NCBI GenBank assembly: GCA_963575745.1
Contig: CAUYUJ010000876.1
Coordinates: 1 to 52,500, forward strand
Direction of reading: 5' to 3'
Origin: Prorocentrum cordatum
Taxonomy: Eukaryota > Sar > Dinophyceae > Prorocentrales > Prorocentraceae
DNA: 52,500 nucleotides
The position numbers and the translations under genes are program-made. Positions 50,471 through 52,500 of the stretch are shown here, piece after piece (position 1 is the first letter of the stretch; each line of letters begins with the position of its first letter). A model generated the notes under the pieces. That model saw only the letters and a program-made list of their open reading frames with translations, did not search any database and was not told the origin of the DNA.

Positions 50471-51120
50471 ATCTCGCGGTCCAGGGCACAAGCGGCCATC
50501 CCGCTCAGCAGCCAATGAAAGCCTGGCTTCGCCATGTCCTGAGATTTCCGGAGGCCTTCAGCAAGAGGTTCCTTGCCTCCAGGGCTCAATTCTCAAACAA
50601 TTCTGCTCGCGCGTGGCTGGCGCCCCTACTGCGGGTGCGCCCCTTCCCTTTAGCTTTCTTTTTTCCGCCATTTCCCCAGCGCCTTCGGAATGCACGCGGT
50701 TCAACTTGTCCGAAAGCTTCTTGGAAATGTCGAAAACCGCCTTCATGCGACCGAGTATCACAGCAAACGTTCAGAGTGCTCTGTTCAGTAATCGCTTGAA
50801 TAGTCACTTCGCTTTTCTAAGGGGCGCCGCTGGCTCCATCGGCACCGGCTCAAGCGACACGTAGAAGGAGAATGTAATGTTGTGGTGGTCGGGGGATTGT
50901 CGTCGATTGCGGACTTGGCTCCCAGACAAGCTGCGTGACCTCTACGCCCCGGAGGCCCGACGAACGTCTTTGTCAAAGCTCGCGACAAGGCCACCAGCGA
51001 ATGGATTGTCAAGGCGTTTTGGGCATCCCGTTTTAGAGGACGGCATTACAATCTGGGCTAAGTCCGACAAGGCTTTGCCAGAACGGGTCTTCTCGGGATG
51101 AAAGTTATGTTGAACGGCTC
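50471..51120. other. Unassigned sequence next to the antisense endonuclease
   Basis: About 650 bp without repeats. It probably belongs to the same degraded element, but I see no motif. The frame on the plus strand near 50880-51100 is open and unassigned. Confidence 0.35.
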
Positions 51121-51130
51121 AAAGCTGGAA

Positions 51131-51176
51131 GCTGGCGGTAAACCATTGGTTACCGCCGGGGACTCGTAGAGCTTCC
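51131..51176 (-). repeat. Dispersed hairpin, minus strand, shortened loop
   Basis: Reads on the minus strand CCGGCGGTAACCAATGG then TTTACCGCCAG. The loop lacks the GGTTGAC block and the lead is GGAAGCTCTACGAGT. Confidence 0.75.
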
Positions 51177-51960
51177 TTGCCATCTATAAGCATGGCATGC
51201 GAGCGCGGCAATCTCGCATGAAGTGCGCGCGAGGGTGTGGAGTTTCATGGACATGTGCGTGACAGCTCCTTAGCCTGCCCACAGCTCGAGTTCTGTTGAG
51301 ACAACCACCCGCGCAGGAAAGTATACGACTCAAATTGAACAGATGAATAAAACATATATGTCAATCTTGAGAAGCTCTCGTCACGTGTAGAACATGCCCA
51401 TTCCATATCGAATGATGTGTTTGACAGTTTGGTTGCTGTTTACAGAGTACAACTAATTCTTCGGTCGCAGCTCTGGTAGGAAACCGACCTCAGGCGTCTC
51501 AGTACTCCAGACTAGCGCTCGAAACCCTTTCCATTCAAACGGTGTTGCCTCCCAGCTCAGTAGCTCGCCTACAGCTGAAACCAACACCGTCTCTCCAAAT
51601 TTTGATGCGTACCACCTTTTTTTTGGGTCGCAGCTCTGGTAGCAGACCGATTTCAGCCGTCTAGATACTTCAAATTAGCGCTCCTCTGCATTTCCTGTCG
51701 ATTGGCGTGCATCTCAGCTCCGTAGCTCGTCTATAGCTCGAATTTAGTAGAGAAGGCAAATATCATCTCTCGCCAAAAATTGCGGCGTGCGGATAATTTT
51801 ACAGTTGCAGCTCTGGTAGCAGACCGATTTCAGACGTCTTGACACTGTAGACGAATGTTCCCTCTTGGACTGTATTCTTCCAAGCCCCGTAGCTTGCCCA
51901 CAGCTTGGATTAGGTAGAGAAAACCAACATCGCCGCAACAAATTGAGTACAAATAGACTG
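51177..51960 (-). mobile_element. Inverted T-family subunits
   Basis: End module related to 38290-38365 and 46640-46708 in reverse (GGCATGCGAGCGCGGCAATC), then about four diverged subunits with GCAGCTCTGGTAGCAGACCG. No gene. Confidence 0.65.
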
Positions 51961-52200
51961 GCAGCCGGCGGTAAACCGTCAACCAGGTTACCGCCGGGAC
52001 CCTATTAGAGCTCTTGACATGCGGAGTAGTGTTCAGAATACGAAAGCTTCCTTGCATATCAGCTTAACTCGAACATTGTATTTGTTTATACGAAATTGGT
52101 TCCGTTAAGTGTTTTGATAGTGACATTGCAGCCAGGGGTCGGAGAATTCGACAGACCGACGCGCCATAACCTACTATAGGTGCAAAAAGAAATGGAGTTC
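51961..52200 (-). mobile_element. Inverted S repeat, truncated
   Basis: Hairpin in reverse at 51961-52013 (A/T stem variant, intact arms) followed by S body in reverse (AGTGTTTTGATAGTGACATT). No gene. Confidence 0.7.
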
Positions 52201-52256
52201 TGTAGCTTGCTTTCTGCTTCAGTTAAGTTGACGAAGCCATTATCATCTGGGAAAAT

Positions 52257-52500
52257 ACATCCCGATAGTGAAAATGATGATGATGCTGCTTATGATGATG
52301 ATGAGGATGGGGATGATGATGACGATGACGATGCCTTCGATGATGATGCTGATGAGGATGATGATGCTGATGATGCTGATGACGAGGAGGAAGAGGAAGA
52401 GGAGGGGGGGGATTATGATGATGATGATTATTCTGATGCTGATGAGGATGATTCCGACGATGATGATGATGCTACTGCTGATGATGCTCATGATGCTGCT
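52257..52500 (+). repeat. GAT-rich trinucleotide tract reaching the window edge
   Basis: GATGAT with GAC, GAG and GCT triplets. The plus frame would give an Asp/Glu/Ala-rich low-complexity stretch. I cannot say whether a gene continues beyond the window. Confidence 0.8.

Noticed and set aside
52243-52491. Minus-strand Ile-rich frame at the window end
   Set aside because: It is the complement of a GAT trinucleotide repeat and has no other support.
1-52500. Dinoflagellate spliced-leader sequence
   Set aside because: I did not find it. Sequences such as CCGTAGCTGCAG share only a few bases and belong to the S repeat.

Overview
The window is a dense patch of eukaryotic mobile and repetitive DNA with no host gene I can recognise. 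Every protein-coding stretch I can support belongs to non-LTR retrotransposons (LINEs). They encode a coiled-coil ORF1 protein, an APE-type endonuclease, a reverse transcriptase (RT) and an RNase H-like domain. The remaining DNA consists of short repeats that share one 3'-terminal hairpin. The lack of host genes, the LINE density and the codon use would fit a large protist genome such as a dinoflagellate, but this is a weak inference: I saw no spliced leader, rRNA or tRNA gene that would settle it.

Layout: 1-4693 is a tandem array of about 1-kb units, most of which carry a 27-bp palindrome. 4694-14297 alternates two repeat families, here called S (about 250-530 bp) and T (about 1-1.9 kb, containing arrays of about 178 bp). 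Nearly all end in the same roughly 56-bp hairpin, and a truncated LINE (F, 9022-9554) sits inside one of these hairpins. 14298-18215 holds a third repeat family (U) interrupted by LINE D (14892-18040), which has an intact 1028-codon ORF and a 14-bp target duplication. 18216-26274 is again S and T repeats. 26275-36055 contains LINE A (ORF1 only), a truncated LINE X, and LINE B (6.8 kb, decayed). 36056-38399 is S/T. 38400-45011 is the composite LINE C (full-length C1 joined to truncated C2). 45023-47825 is T/S, partly inverted, with long T tracts. 47826-49085 is LINE remnant E. 49117-51120 holds a pentanucleotide microsatellite and an antisense endonuclease fragment of another LINE type. 51131-52500 is inverted T/S, ending in an acidic GAT-repeat tract.

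Two observations stand out. (1) In every copy where it can be read, the RNase H domain has its motifs in a circularly permuted order: the Asp70-like and Asp134-like motifs come before the Asp10-like and Glu48-like motifs. The motif spacings match E. coli RNase HI on each side of a single cut point. (2) Elements A, B, C, E, F and X all end at the same position in the loop of the dispersed hairpin. For A, B and C the 10-11-bp target duplications can be read directly, so this LINE family appears to be site-specific for a hairpin carried by other mobile repeats. The hairpin arms covary between copies.

How the parts fit: ORF1 is presumed to bind element RNA. The endonuclease would nick the hairpin loop, the RT (motif C reads WADN instead of F/YADD) would copy the RNA by target-primed reverse transcription, and the permuted RNase H would remove the RNA strand. 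Copies range from intact (D) to frameshifted (C1), multiply broken (B) and 5'-truncated (F, X, C2, E).
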